From assembly GCA_039930945.1 (NCBI GenBank), contig JBDTSW010000017.1:1-26218 (forward strand): a stretch of DNA of 26,218 bases. Reading direction: 5' to 3'. A program made the translations under genes and the position numbers. The notes under the pieces are model-generated. The model made no database searches. It saw only the letters and a list, made by a program, of their open reading frames with translations, and was not told the DNA's origin. How positions within the stretch are numbered: the stretch's first letter is position 1; each line of letters begins with the position of its first letter. This stretch comes from JBDTSW01 sp039930945. Lineage in GTDB: Bacteria > Actinomycetota > Thermoleophilia > Solirubrobacterales > 70-9. Positions 1 through 7,139 of the stretch are shown piece after piece.

Positions 1-941
1 ACGGTGCCCGCACCGAGATCGGCGTGATCGAGGACATGGGCGGCGCGGTCGAGGCCGTGCCCTACATGAAGGCGCAGCTGGTCGAGTCCAATCGGGCGCG
101 GGTCGGCAGGATCGAGCGCGGTGAGATGACCGTGGTCGGGCAGAACCGGTTCACCGAGACCGAGGACTCCCCCCTGACCGTGGGCGCCGACGGCGGCATC
201 CTCACCCCCGACCCCGAGGTCGAGCGCGAGTGCGCCGCGGCGCTCGATCGCTGGAAGTCCGAGCGTGACGCCGACGCGGTCGAGCGCGCCCTCCAGAACC
301 TCGCCAAGGTCGCCGCCGACGAGGCCGCGAACGTGATGGCGGCGACGATCGAGGCCGCCAAGGCCGGCGCCACGACCGGCGAATGGGCGCAGGCCCTGCG
401 CGACGTGTTCGGCGACTACCGTGCTCCCACCGGGGTCTCCGGCTCGGCGGGCACCGGCGGCGGTGACGAGCTCGAGGCGATTCGCAAGCGCGTCAACGCC
501 GTAGCCGAGCAGATCGGGCACCGGCCGCGGATGCTTGTCGGCAAGCCCGGCCTCGACGGGCACTCCAACGGCGCCGAACAGATCGCCGTCCGTGCCCGGG
601 ACGTCGGCATGGAGGTGATCTACCAGGGGATCCGCCTCACCCCCGAGCAGATCGCCGCCTCGGCGATCCAGGAGGACGTCGACGTGGTCGGGCTCTCGAT
701 CCTCTCGGGCTCGCATCTGTGGCTGGTGCCAGAGACGGTTCGCCTGCTGCGCGAGCAGGACGTCGAGGTCCCGGTCGTGGTCGGCGGGATCATCCCCGCC
801 ACGGACGCCGAGCGGCTGCGTGAAGCCGGCGTCGCGGGCGTCTACACGCCCAAGGACTTCGACCTGAACCGGATCATGAGCGAGATCGCCGACCTCGTCG
901 CCGCGCGCGCCGGGGCCGAGGCTCCCTCTGCCGCCCAGTAG
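1..941 (+). CDS. ecm: Ethylmalonyl-CoA mutase (Ecm/MeaA type), C-terminal part; 5' end lies outside the window
   Basis: The reading frame is open from base 3, so the gene enters from the left; the GTG at 24 is internal. The first ~45 residues are the end of the acyl-CoA mutase catalytic barrel (GGAVEAVPYMK, then IERGE and VVGQN). A linker rich in Ala/Glu/Gly follows, then a B12-binding domain. That domain carries the DxHxxG signature as LDGHSNG; its His, codon at 561-563, would be the lower axial cobalt ligand. It also has the GLSILSGSH and VVVGGIIP motifs. The KPGLDGHSNGAEQ and YQGIRLTPEQI wording fits the MeaA/Ecm branch, which converts ethylmalonyl-CoA to methylsuccinyl-CoA, better than ordinary methylmalonyl-CoA mutase. 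Further mcd-, mch- and mcl1-like genes in the window support this. Methylmalonyl- or isobutyryl-CoA mutase remain less likely alternatives. Confidence 0.85.
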   Translation, partial: GARTEIGVIEDMGGAVEAVPYMKAQLVESNRARVGRIERGEMTVVGQNRFTETEDSPLTVGADGGILTPDPEVERECAAALDRWKSERDADAVERALQNLAKVAADEAANVMAATIEAAKAGATTGEWAQALRDVFGDYRAPTGVSGSAGTGGGDELEAIRKRVNAVAEQIGHRPRMLVGKPGLDGHSNGAEQIAVRARDVGMEVIYQGIRLTPEQIAASAIQEDVDVVGLSILSGSHLWLVPETVRLLREQDVEVPVVVGGIIPATDAERLREAGVAGVYTPKDFDLNRIMSEIADLVAARAGAEAPSAAQ

Positions 942-991
942 ATAGCCGGCCGGCAGGGCATCGCCTGGGCTGAGCATGTGCTCGCTGTTGC

Positions 992-999
992 GGAGGGGG
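992..999 (+). promoter_or_regulatory. Strong Shine-Dalgarno that sets the start at 1008
   Basis: GGAGGGGG lies 8 bases before ATG 1008 and 5 before GTG 1005. It argues against the longer reading that begins at GTG 978. Confidence 0.6.
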
Positions 1000-1007
1000 C
1001 TAACGTG

Positions 1008-1613
1008 ATGTGCACCCCGTGGCCTCAAAGCTATGTTGAGTCGGTGATGGAAGGCGTCAACGGCGATCAGGCTGCCTGGCTTCGCTGCTATCGGTGTTGG
1101 TCCCAGCGCCTCGAGGCCCAGGTCCACTACGACGCGATCCTCAAGGTCGACCCCGCCTCCGGAGAGGCCGCCGACCGCGTCGAGGAGATCTCCGAAGCCG
1201 TCGTCCAATGCATGGCCTGCATGCACGACCAGCCGCACCTGACGATCGACGAGGGGCGGGTGGTGCCGATCGAGGACCGCTGGGAGCGGATGGTCGCCGG
1301 CACCCCATGGGTCGCGTCCTGCACGGTCAACGTCGACCAGGACATGGTCGAGACCTGCTCCGGCCCGGAGGCCACCGACTCGCTCACCTACGCCGCCTTC
1401 GGCGAGCAGGGAACCCGCGAGTTCTTCACCCACGTCCGCTTCCACAAACACGAGGAGGAGCGGATCGTCGTCCACCTCCTGGTCGAGCTCTACGCGCGCT
1501 CGCCCGAGGAGGCGACCGAGGTGCTCGAGGACGCCTCGCGCGGGATCCTCGAGCTGACCTCCCTCGCCGAGGAGTCCCGCCCGCCGGCCCACGCCGCCGA
1601 CGAGGGGCACTAG
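1008..1613 (+). CDS. Hypothetical protein with two CxxC pairs, downstream of ecm
   Basis: I do not recognise the family. The frame extends up to a GTG at 978, but a strong Shine-Dalgarno stretch (GGAGGGGG, 992-999) lies 8 bases before ATG 1008, which I chose; an adjacent GTG at 1005 is also possible. The product is 201 residues, acidic and soluble, with no signal peptide or membrane segment. Cysteines occur as CYRC (27-30) and CMAC (68-71), which could bind a metal. The second half (about 95-190) alternates strand-like and helical stretches and contains HVRFHKHEEER. It follows ecm by 66 bases on the same strand and is probably co-transcribed with it, so a link to the B12 mutase is possible but unproven. 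Confidence 0.75.
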   Translation: MCTPWPQSYVESVMEGVNGDQAAWLRCYRCWSQRLEAQVHYDAILKVDPASGEAADRVEEISEAVVQCMACMHDQPHLTIDEGRVVPIEDRWERMVAGTPWVASCTVNVDQDMVETCSGPEATDSLTYAAFGEQGTREFFTHVRFHKHEEERIVVHLLVELYARSPEEATEVLEDASRGILELTSLAEESRPPAHAADEGH

Positions 1614-1691
1614 GCGGGGGGCCGCCGTTAGCGCGCAGCCCAGGTCTAGGGCGAATCGCCTCAGGCGCTTCCCTTGAAGGGGGGCCTTCGC

Positions 1692-2168
1692 CTACGCCTC
1701 GAAATGGGTCGCCAGGCGTCGGTGGCGGTGGGCGAACAGACGACCGACGATGGCGGCGGCGATGCGGTCGGCGCCGGGGATCCAGGCGAGCGGGCGGCGT
1801 AGCCGGAGGCTGAGCCGATCGGTGACCGTGCAGCCCTCTTCGGCCGCCGGCTCGACGATCCGCTCGTGCTGCCACACCCGCAGGCTCAGCATCGAGGAGC
1901 GCTCGAGGAAGCGGCGGCCGGGCTCGACCTCGGCCAGGCAGAGGTCGTCGTAGTTGACCGGCAGCACCCCGCCGAGCAGCAGCCAGCCTCTCCCCAGCCG
2001 CTCACCGACGCGGGCGTCGTCGATCGTGGCGCCGCGCAGGCCCGGCGGCATCGTCATCCGCAGCCACGGGCCGAGTTCGTGGTTGATCCCCTCGGGGGTG
2101 ATCGCCCGCGCCCAGACCTTGCCCGCGGGGGCCGCGAGGTGCGAGACCTGCTCGACGCTCGCGGCCAT
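1692..2168 (-). CDS. SRPBCC (START/polyketide-cyclase-like) family protein
   Basis: A 158-residue soluble protein. The N-terminus (VEQVSHLAAPAGKVWARAITPEGIN) is typical of the SRPBCC helix-grip fold: a first strand, then helices ending near a Trp. The middle has VNYDDLCLAEVEPGRRFLERS and the C-terminus has strands (TVTDRLSLRL) followed by a long basic helix (GRLFAHRHRRLATHF). These proteins bind hydrophobic ligands in a cavity; the ligand here is unknown. The ATG at 2168 is 7 bases after the stop of the FAD oxidoreductase, so it is the last gene of the long minus-strand operon. Family assignment is moderately sure; the substrate cannot be read from sequence. Confidence 0.75.
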   Translation of the reverse strand: MAASVEQVSHLAAPAGKVWARAITPEGINHELGPWLRMTMPPGLRGATIDDARVGERLGRGWLLLGGVLPVNYDDLCLAEVEPGRRFLERSSMLSLRVWQHERIVEPAAEEGCTVTDRLSLRLRRPLAWIPGADRIAAAIVGRLFAHRHRRLATHFEA

Positions 2169-2175
2169 GCGACGT

Positions 2176-3597
2176 TCAGCTCTTGATCCGTAGGTGCCGC
2201 AGCGCCGTGCGGGCGGCGTTGTAGCCGTTCATCCCGTGCACGCCGGCACCGGGCGGGGTCGCCGCCGAGCAGATGAACACCCCGGGAATGCCCGTCGCGT
2301 AGGGATCGAGGGCGAAGCGCGGGCGGAAGAGGACCTGAACCGGGGTGTTGGCGCCGGTGACGATGTCGCCACCGACGTAGTTGGCGTTGTAGGCGGGCAG
2401 CTCGCTGGTCGGGCGAACGAAGCGGCCGACGATGCGTTCGCGGATTCCCGGCGCGAAGCGCTCCAGTTGGTCGATCAGGGGCTCGGTGGCGTCGCCGTCG
2501 TATCCATTCGGCACGTGGGCGTAGGCCCAGACCGGATGGACGTCCCCGGCGGAGCGCGAGGGATCGGCGAGGTATTGCTGGGCGACGAGCACGAACGGCC
2601 GCTCCGGCATCCGGCCGCGGTTGACCTCGCGCTCGCAGGCGACCACCTCCTCGAACGATCCTGCGGCGTGGACGGTCCCCGCCTTGCGGCACTGCTCGTT
2701 GGTCCACGGCACCCCACCCTCGACCGCGAGGTCGACCTTGAACGCGCCCGGCCCGTGGCGGTAGCGGCGGTAGGCGCGCTCGACCCGGCTGGGCAGCCGG
2801 CCCCCGGCGATCTCGGCGACCGCGCCGGGCGCCAGGTCGAGCACGACCGCGCCAGCGTCGCCAAGCTCTGAGAGCGACCGCACGCGAGCCCCGGTCTCGA
2901 TCCGCCCGCCGTGCTCGAGCAGCACCGCGGCGAGCGCGTCGGTGATCGAGCGCGAGCCGCCGCGGGCGACCGGCCATCCGTGAGCGTGGCAGGCGGTGAT
3001 CAACGCGGCGCCCACCGCCGAGCTCATCAGCCGGTTGAGCGGGCTGAGCGCGTGCGCGGCGACGCCGCCGAACAGTGCGCGGGTCCGGGGCTGCTTCCAG
3101 ACTCGCGCCAGCACCGTCGCCGGCATCGCGGCCGGGATGCCGAAGCGGGTCAGCCTGATCGGGTGCCCGGGGATGTGCAGGATCGGGCGGAGGAGGTCCT
3201 CGTTGAGCTGGTCGAAGTGCTCGGCCGCGCTCCCAAAGAGACGCCGCCAGGCGCGCCCGTCCCCACCGAGCCCGGAGGCCGTGGCCTCGATCGAGCGCAA
3301 CATCACGCCGGCGCTGCCGTCGTCGAGCGGATGGGCCAGGTCGACCTCGGGCCAACACCACTCGAGCCCATGCCGATCGAGCCCGAGCGAGCGCAAGAAC
3401 GGCGAGCCCACCGCCATCGGGTGCACCGCCGAGCACTCGTCGTGGAGCACCCCGGGAACGGTCAGCTCACTGGTGCGGGTGCCGCCGCCGATCGTCTCCG
3501 CGGCCTCGAGCACGCTGACCCGAACGCCCTCGCGCGCGAGCGCCACCGCGCAGGCCAGCCCGTTCGGGCCGGAGCCGACGACGATCGCGTCGCTCAT
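2176..3597 (-). CDS. FAD/NAD(P)-dependent oxidoreductase, phytoene-desaturase-like
   Basis: From ATG 3597 the product is 473 residues. Residues 3-30 form the dinucleotide-binding betaalphabeta fold (VVGSGPNGLACAVALAREG, ending VLEA), followed by GGGTRTSEL, as in the carotenoid/retinol desaturase branch of FAD amine-oxidase-like enzymes. The C-terminus carries the second FAD-contacting motif (PGVFICSAATPPGAGVHGMNG). This places it with NAD(P)/FAD oxidoreductases acting on hydrophobic substrates; the actual reaction is unknown. The frame extends upstream to 3648, but the ATG at 3597 overlaps the stop of the DUF3556-like gene by four bases (ATGA) and starts exactly at the FAD motif, which decides the start. 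The overlap implies translational coupling to the membrane protein. Confidence 0.88.
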   Translation of the reverse strand: MSDAIVVGSGPNGLACAVALAREGVRVSVLEAAETIGGGTRTSELTVPGVLHDECSAVHPMAVGSPFLRSLGLDRHGLEWCWPEVDLAHPLDDGSAGVMLRSIEATASGLGGDGRAWRRLFGSAAEHFDQLNEDLLRPILHIPGHPIRLTRFGIPAAMPATVLARVWKQPRTRALFGGVAAHALSPLNRLMSSAVGAALITACHAHGWPVARGGSRSITDALAAVLLEHGGRIETGARVRSLSELGDAGAVVLDLAPGAVAEIAGGRLPSRVERAYRRYRHGPGAFKVDLAVEGGVPWTNEQCRKAGTVHAAGSFEEVVACEREVNRGRMPERPFVLVAQQYLADPSRSAGDVHPVWAYAHVPNGYDGDATEPLIDQLERFAPGIRERIVGRFVRPTSELPAYNANYVGGDIVTGANTPVQVLFRPRFALDPYATGIPGVFICSAATPPGAGVHGMNGYNAARTALRHLRIKS

Positions 3598-5339
3598 CTG
3601 ACCGGGGCGGCCTCGGTGCGCCAGGTCACGTCGACCGGGAAGTCCCACGACTCCTCGAGCCAGGGCCCCCGCGCGACCATGTCGGCGACGTTCACCCAGC
3701 CCTCCTCGATCAGCCCGGTCGCGGCGTCGTAGATCCGGTAGCGCTGGCGCTGGATGTGCGCCGGCTGGGACTCGATCGTGACCACCCGCAGCTCGCCCGG
3801 CTCGAACCCACAGCGCTCCTGCACGGCCTCCAGCAGCTGCCGGTTGTGCAGATGGCCGTCGCCGAAGTTCCAGCCGTTGACGACGCCCGAGATCAGCTCG
3901 CCCTCACGCACGTGGTAGGCCTCAACGTCTGAGACGGCCCTCGGCAGCAGGCCGTTGAGCGCCCGGCCGTGGGAGTGCATCGAGCGGAAGGCGAGGCCCT
4001 TGGCGAGCAGCAGCTCGGCCGTCTCGCGGTCATAGACCCGGGCCAGCTGCTCGACGACGATCGGAGCGGGCTTGTTGATCGCGGTGTCGAGCTGGTCCTC
4101 CACGCCGCCGTCCTTGCGAAACAGCCACTGGCTGGTCGCCCAGTTGCCGGCGTAGTAGCGCATCGCGGGCAGGAACGAGACCTTGTCCGGCCAGAAGTTG
4201 CCGATGATCGGGATCAGCACGCTGCTGATCAGCAGGAGCGCGATCAAGAGAGGATCGTCGAGCGTCGACAGGGGCACGTCCCCGTAGTGCCCGAAGAGGA
4301 AGAGGATCCCGAAGATCATGAACAGGTTCCACTCCAGCGGCACGGCGAGCGGGAAGGTCGAGGTGATGTGGACGTGAAAGAGGATCATCCCGATCACCGC
4401 GAGGGTCCCCAGCGGCCCCTTGCTGGTCACGAACAGGAGGATCGGCAGGGCGAACTCCGTCGCCGTCCCCATATGGGCCGCGAACACCGCGCGCCGCGAG
4501 GGACGCAGATCCTCGGGATGGCTTTCGTACAGCGTCGCCTTGGCCTTGCGAGAACGGTTCCACGGGGTGTTGCTGATCATCACCGAGACGACAAAGGGGA
4601 AGTGGCGGTTGAGCTTCGACGAGGCAGCGCCGAGCCAGATGCAGAGGAAGACCAACTGCGAGGCCACGATCAGGTTGGAGATCGGGAACAGGAAGATCAG
4701 CAGCAGCGGGCCGTAGACCTCGGGACGGGCGGCGAGGAAGGAGACCTTGTCGCGCAGCCCGAGCAGGCAGAGAAGGCCGAGTAGCACCGCCACCGTCGGC
4801 GGGTCGAGACGGCCCGCGGCGATCCCGACGACTGCCTCGCCGTTGGAGAACAGCAGGTAAAGGGCGGAGGCGAGCACGCCCGCATAGAGCGCTGCGTCGG
4901 CCAGCGACCGCCGCGTGCCGCGCGTCAACGGGACCCGGTCGGGCCACGGGGGCAGGCGCACGGTGCCCGGGCGTAGCCAGTAGAGGATCCCGCCGATCGG
5001 CGGCAGGAAGCGAAAGGTGAGCGGCATCGAGCCGCAGCCGAGGCCGATCACCTCCCAGAGCACCAGCCAGATGACGACCTTCTGGAAGACGATCGGCTCG
5101 GTCCACCACTCGCCGATGTCTCCGAGACCCCCGAGCCCCGGCGTCGTCGCTGAGATCAGCAGGAAGCCGCCGACCGAGAAGACGAGCAGCTTGAGCACGT
5201 AGATCAGGTAGATCGCCGTCGGCGTGCCGAAGCCGTTGATCGCCCAGTCCTGGGCGAGCGGCTTGATCCGCGATAGATGCGGCCTCGACTTCCACTCGGC
5301 GACGTCGACCGGCGGAGGAGTTGGCGTGATCAAGCCCAC
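3594..5339 (-). CDS. Polytopic membrane protein, DUF3556-like
   Basis: A 581-residue protein starting with GTG. About nine hydrophobic segments are visible, at roughly 41-63, 84-104, 148-165, 181-196, 209-236, 290-306, 311-329, 334-350 and 363-382. A soluble C-terminal tail of ~190 residues follows, containing HSHGRALNG and NGWNFGDGHLHN. Conserved-looking membrane motifs include FHVHITSTFPLAVPLEWN (321-338). Length and layout fit the uncharacterised DUF3556 family known from mycobacteria; the His-containing motif is also reminiscent of HTTM/vitamin-K-carboxylase-type proteins, which is only an impression. It follows the PEPCK-like gene by 12 bases and overlaps the FAD oxidoreductase by 4, so the two probably work together, perhaps on a membrane lipid or quinone-like substrate (inference). 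Confidence 0.82.
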   Translation of the reverse strand: MGLITPTPPPVDVAEWKSRPHLSRIKPLAQDWAINGFGTPTAIYLIYVLKLLVFSVGGFLLISATTPGLGGLGDIGEWWTEPIVFQKVVIWLVLWEVIGLGCGSMPLTFRFLPPIGGILYWLRPGTVRLPPWPDRVPLTRGTRRSLADAALYAGVLASALYLLFSNGEAVVGIAAGRLDPPTVAVLLGLLCLLGLRDKVSFLAARPEVYGPLLLIFLFPISNLIVASQLVFLCIWLGAASSKLNRHFPFVVSVMISNTPWNRSRKAKATLYESHPEDLRPSRRAVFAAHMGTATEFALPILLFVTSKGPLGTLAVIGMILFHVHITSTFPLAVPLEWNLFMIFGILFLFGHYGDVPLSTLDDPLLIALLLISSVLIPIIGNFWPDKVSFLPAMRYYAGNWATSQWLFRKDGGVEDQLDTAINKPAPIVVEQLARVYDRETAELLLAKGLAFRSMHSHGRALNGLLPRAVSDVEAYHVREGELISGVVNGWNFGDGHLHNRQLLEAVQERCGFEPGELRVVTIESQPAHIQRQRYRIYDAATGLIEEGWVNVADMVARGPWLEESWDFPVDVTWRTEAAPVR

Positions 5340-5351
5340 TGCTTCCCCTTC

Positions 5352-5705
5352 CTAGTCCACCGGGACCATAAGGCGGCGGACCTGATCGCGCACGCGCGCG
5401 ACGATCGCCGCGTGCTCATAGACGCGATCGGCTCGCCGGTAGAGAAAGCGGGGCACCAGCAGGCCATCCTCCGGCGGGTCGACGCCGGGAACCTCGGCGG
5501 CGACCTCGTAGGGAAAGTCGGGATCGTGCTCCCACTCGACCTCGCCGGCCAGCGCCGCGTCGAGCACGCGGGCGACGAACGGCTCCCTGATCGCGATCGA
5601 GCCCGCCTCGGCCTCGGTACCGCCGACCCGACCCGCCTTCAGCAGGTAGGCACCGGACTCCAGCCTGGCGACGGCGGGCACCAGGCCGTCGCCGTGGATC
5701 AGCAC
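5352..5705 (-). CDS. Short protein resembling the C-terminal part of ATP-dependent PEP carboxykinase
   Basis: No ATG is available. The first in-frame GTG after the mch stop is at 5705 (117 residues); a TTG at 5837 would overlap mch. The sequence parallels the second half of ATP-PEPCK: PEVVLIHGDGLVPAVARL resembles the VIFLTADAFGVLPPVxRL strand (PEV lies just before the GTG), GGTE resembles the AGTE turn, and VARVLDAALAGEVEWEHDP with AAEVPGV resembles the C-terminal INAAL...DPxFGLxVPxxxPGV block. The P-loop and N-terminal domain are absent and some 30-40 middle residues are missing. It is therefore a compact non-catalytic derivative or a degenerate remnant. The close spacing (12 bases to the DUF3556-like gene) and clean reading frame favour a retained gene. 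Homology was judged by eye from memory and the start is uncertain. Confidence 0.55.
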   Translation of the reverse strand: MLIHGDGLVPAVARLESGAYLLKAGRVGGTEAEAGSIAIREPFVARVLDAALAGEVEWEHDPDFPYEVAAEVPGVDPPEDGLLVPRFLYRRADRVYEHAAIVARVRDQVRRLMVPVD

Positions 5706-5757
5706 GACCTCGGGGCTGCCTCGATCGGCGACGAGCCTGGCCCAGGGATGGGGGACG

Positions 5758-6297
5758 TCAGTCGACGTCGCGCTCGGGCCCCGGAGCGTCGCCGCTGGGC
5801 TTTCGCGGCACCAGCACGGCGCGCTTGAACTCCGCAACCAGCTCGCCGGTCTGCTTGAAGACGCGGGTGTGGACCTTGACGACGCCGCGGTCCGGCTTCG
5901 ACTTCGAGGGACGCACGTCGAGCACCTCCGACTCGCAGAACAGCGTGTCGCCGTGGAAGACGGGGTTGGGATGGCTCAGTTCCTCGGTCGCCAAGTTCGC
6001 GATCGCCTTGCCGGAGACGTCGCCCACGGTCATGCCCACCGCCAGCGAGTAGACCAGTGGGCCGACGACGACGTTCTGGCCCTGCTGGGACTGCGCGGCG
6101 TAGTGGTCGTTGATGTGCAGCGGGTGATGGTTCATCGTGATCAGGCAGAAGAGGTGGTCGTCGGACTCGGTCACGGTCTTCGCCGGCCAGTGCTTGTAGG
6201 TCGCGCCGACCTCGAACTCCTCCAGGTAGCGCCCGTACTGGCGCGCGCCGGTGGCCTCGCGGCCGGCCTGGTCGGTGATCAGCTTCTCGTCGCTCAC
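5758..6297 (-). CDS. mch: MaoC-family hydratase, probable mesaconyl-CoA hydratase
   Basis: A 179-residue hot-dog-fold protein. The start is GTG 6297, with AAGGAG 11 bases upstream; the frame is open further but that part reads as low-complexity shadow. Residues 45-66 carry the hydratase-2 motif in the form TMNHHPLHIND, with His61 at the catalytic His position and Asn56 where classical R-hydratases have Asp. The next block (VVVGPLVYSLAVGM) is the overhang and central helix region. The TMNxxPLH variant is, as I recall, typical of mesaconyl-CoA hydratases, which hydrate mesaconyl-CoA to beta-methylmalyl-CoA. It shares an operon with the Mcd-like dehydrogenase and lies near mcl1, the next enzyme. 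Another enoyl-CoA hydratase activity is the main alternative. Confidence 0.8.
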   Translation of the reverse strand: MSDEKLITDQAGREATGARQYGRYLEEFEVGATYKHWPAKTVTESDDHLFCLITMNHHPLHINDHYAAQSQQGQNVVVGPLVYSLAVGMTVGDVSGKAIANLATEELSHPNPVFHGDTLFCESEVLDVRPSKSKPDRGVVKVHTRVFKQTGELVAEFKRAVLVPRKPSGDAPGPERDVD

Positions 6298-6316
6298 AGC
6301 GCGGTCATCTCCTTGG

Positions 6317-6772
6317 TCAGCCCTCGCTCGCGCCCCGACGTGTCTCACAGTCGGTCGCGGTGTCCGGGTCCGGGCCGGGGCCGGAGGGCCCGCCACCCTT
6401 GCACACGTCGCGAGAGCCATCGCCGCCACGAAGCCTGTCGACGCCCTTGCCCCCGGCCAGCCTGTCGTTCTGGTCCTCGCCCAGGAGCCGGTCCCGGCCT
6501 CTGCCTCCGTAGACACGGTCCTTCCCCCGATAGGCACAGATCACGTCGTTGCCGCCGCGCCCGTAGATGACGTTGTTGCGGTCGTCGGCCTGGATCGTCT
6601 CGGCGCCGTTGCCGCCCGTATAGGTGCGCTGGGTGATCGTCGTGGCGTCGGGGTTTGCCACACACGGGGCGAGCGGGCCCTTGGCACCGCTGCTCGGAGC
6701 CACGGCAAACGCCGTGACGACGCCCGCGAGGGCGGCGAGGGCCAGGGCGGCCGGCTTTCCTACGGCGCCCAT
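6317..6772 (-). CDS. Small secreted RTX-type calcium-binding repeat protein
   Basis: 151 residues. Residues 1-30 form a signal peptide (a short basic start, then an Ala/Leu/Val-rich core ending before AKG). Residues ~50-120 hold six to seven nonapeptide-like repeats of the GGxGxDxhx type (for example GRGGNDVIC, GGRGRDRLLG, GGKGVDRLRG), which build a calcium-binding parallel beta-roll. The tail has a Cys pair (RDVCKGGG ... TDCE), a layout also seen in the two RTX proteins at 21630-23431. It is expected outside the membrane. The ATG shares one base with the upstream SCP2-like stop (TGATG), and mch begins 19 bases after its stop. It therefore sits inside an operon of cytoplasmic acyl-CoA enzymes, which is odd. 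Confidence 0.8.
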   Translation of the reverse strand: MGAVGKPAALALAALAGVVTAFAVAPSSGAKGPLAPCVANPDATTITQRTYTGGNGAETIQADDRNNVIYGRGGNDVICAYRGKDRVYGGRGRDRLLGEDQNDRLAGGKGVDRLRGGDGSRDVCKGGGPSGPGPDPDTATDCETRRGASEG

Positions 6773-7137
6773 CAGCGAGCCTTCTTCAGCTGCGCGCGGG
6801 CCTCGGCCTGGCCGATCACCTTGCCGATCAGCTGCTGCACCTTGGGGTCGCCCTCGACTCGGATATGACCCTGGTCGTAGGCCTCGTGCCAGTGGCCGAC
6901 CCGGCCGTCGGCCACGAGTTCGTTGAAGTGCGATCGGGGGATCGAGACGTGCAGGCGCTCGTCGTCGCCGAAGCCCTTCGAGACCTCGGGCCCAGGGACC
7001 TCGACGCGGTAGACCTGGACGTCCCCGCGGCCACGCAGCTCGAGCCCGAAGGCCAGCTTCAGCTTGGCCAGCGACGGCACCTCGGACTGCAGCTTGATCA
7101 CCGCCTGCTTGATCAGCTCCGGGGTAGAGACCGACAC
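6772..7137 (-). CDS. SCP2-like sterol/lipid-carrier domain protein
   Basis: 121 residues from GTG 7137, two bases after the stop of the acyl-CoA dehydrogenase. Order of elements: an N-terminal helix (STPELIKQAVIKLQSEVPSL), a strand pair (LKLAFGLELRGRGDVQVYRVEV), a region with DDERLHVSIPRSHFNELVADG, and a closing GHIRVEGDPKVQQLIGKVI. This follows the SCP2 pattern of a hydrophobic-ligand pocket ending in a 'G-x-hxhxGD' strand-helix. SCP2 proteins carry fatty acyl or sterol-like ligands. Immediate coupling to the dehydrogenase suggests a role in acyl-CoA handling, but the actual ligand is unknown. A divergent family with the same fold is the alternative. Confidence 0.68.
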   Translation of the reverse strand: MSVSTPELIKQAVIKLQSEVPSLAKLKLAFGLELRGRGDVQVYRVEVPGPEVSKGFGDDERLHVSIPRSHFNELVADGRVGHWHEAYDQGHIRVEGDPKVQQLIGKVIGQAEARAQLKKAR

Positions 7138-7139
7138 CT

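Noticed and set aside
24..941. GTG at 24 as the true start of the mutase gene
   Set aside because: The frame is open to the window edge and the residues before the GTG continue the catalytic barrel. The gene is cut by the window.
1614..1691. Terminator between the convergent genes at 1613 and 1692
   Set aside because: Small stems such as GGCG-AAT-CGCC and CCCT-TGA-AGGG exist but are only four base pairs with no U-tract, too weak to call.
2054..3436. 460-codon minus-strand frame overlapping the FAD oxidoreductase
   Set aside because: Arg/Ala-rich shadow in another frame of the same strand. The FAD motifs lie only in the 2176-3597 frame.
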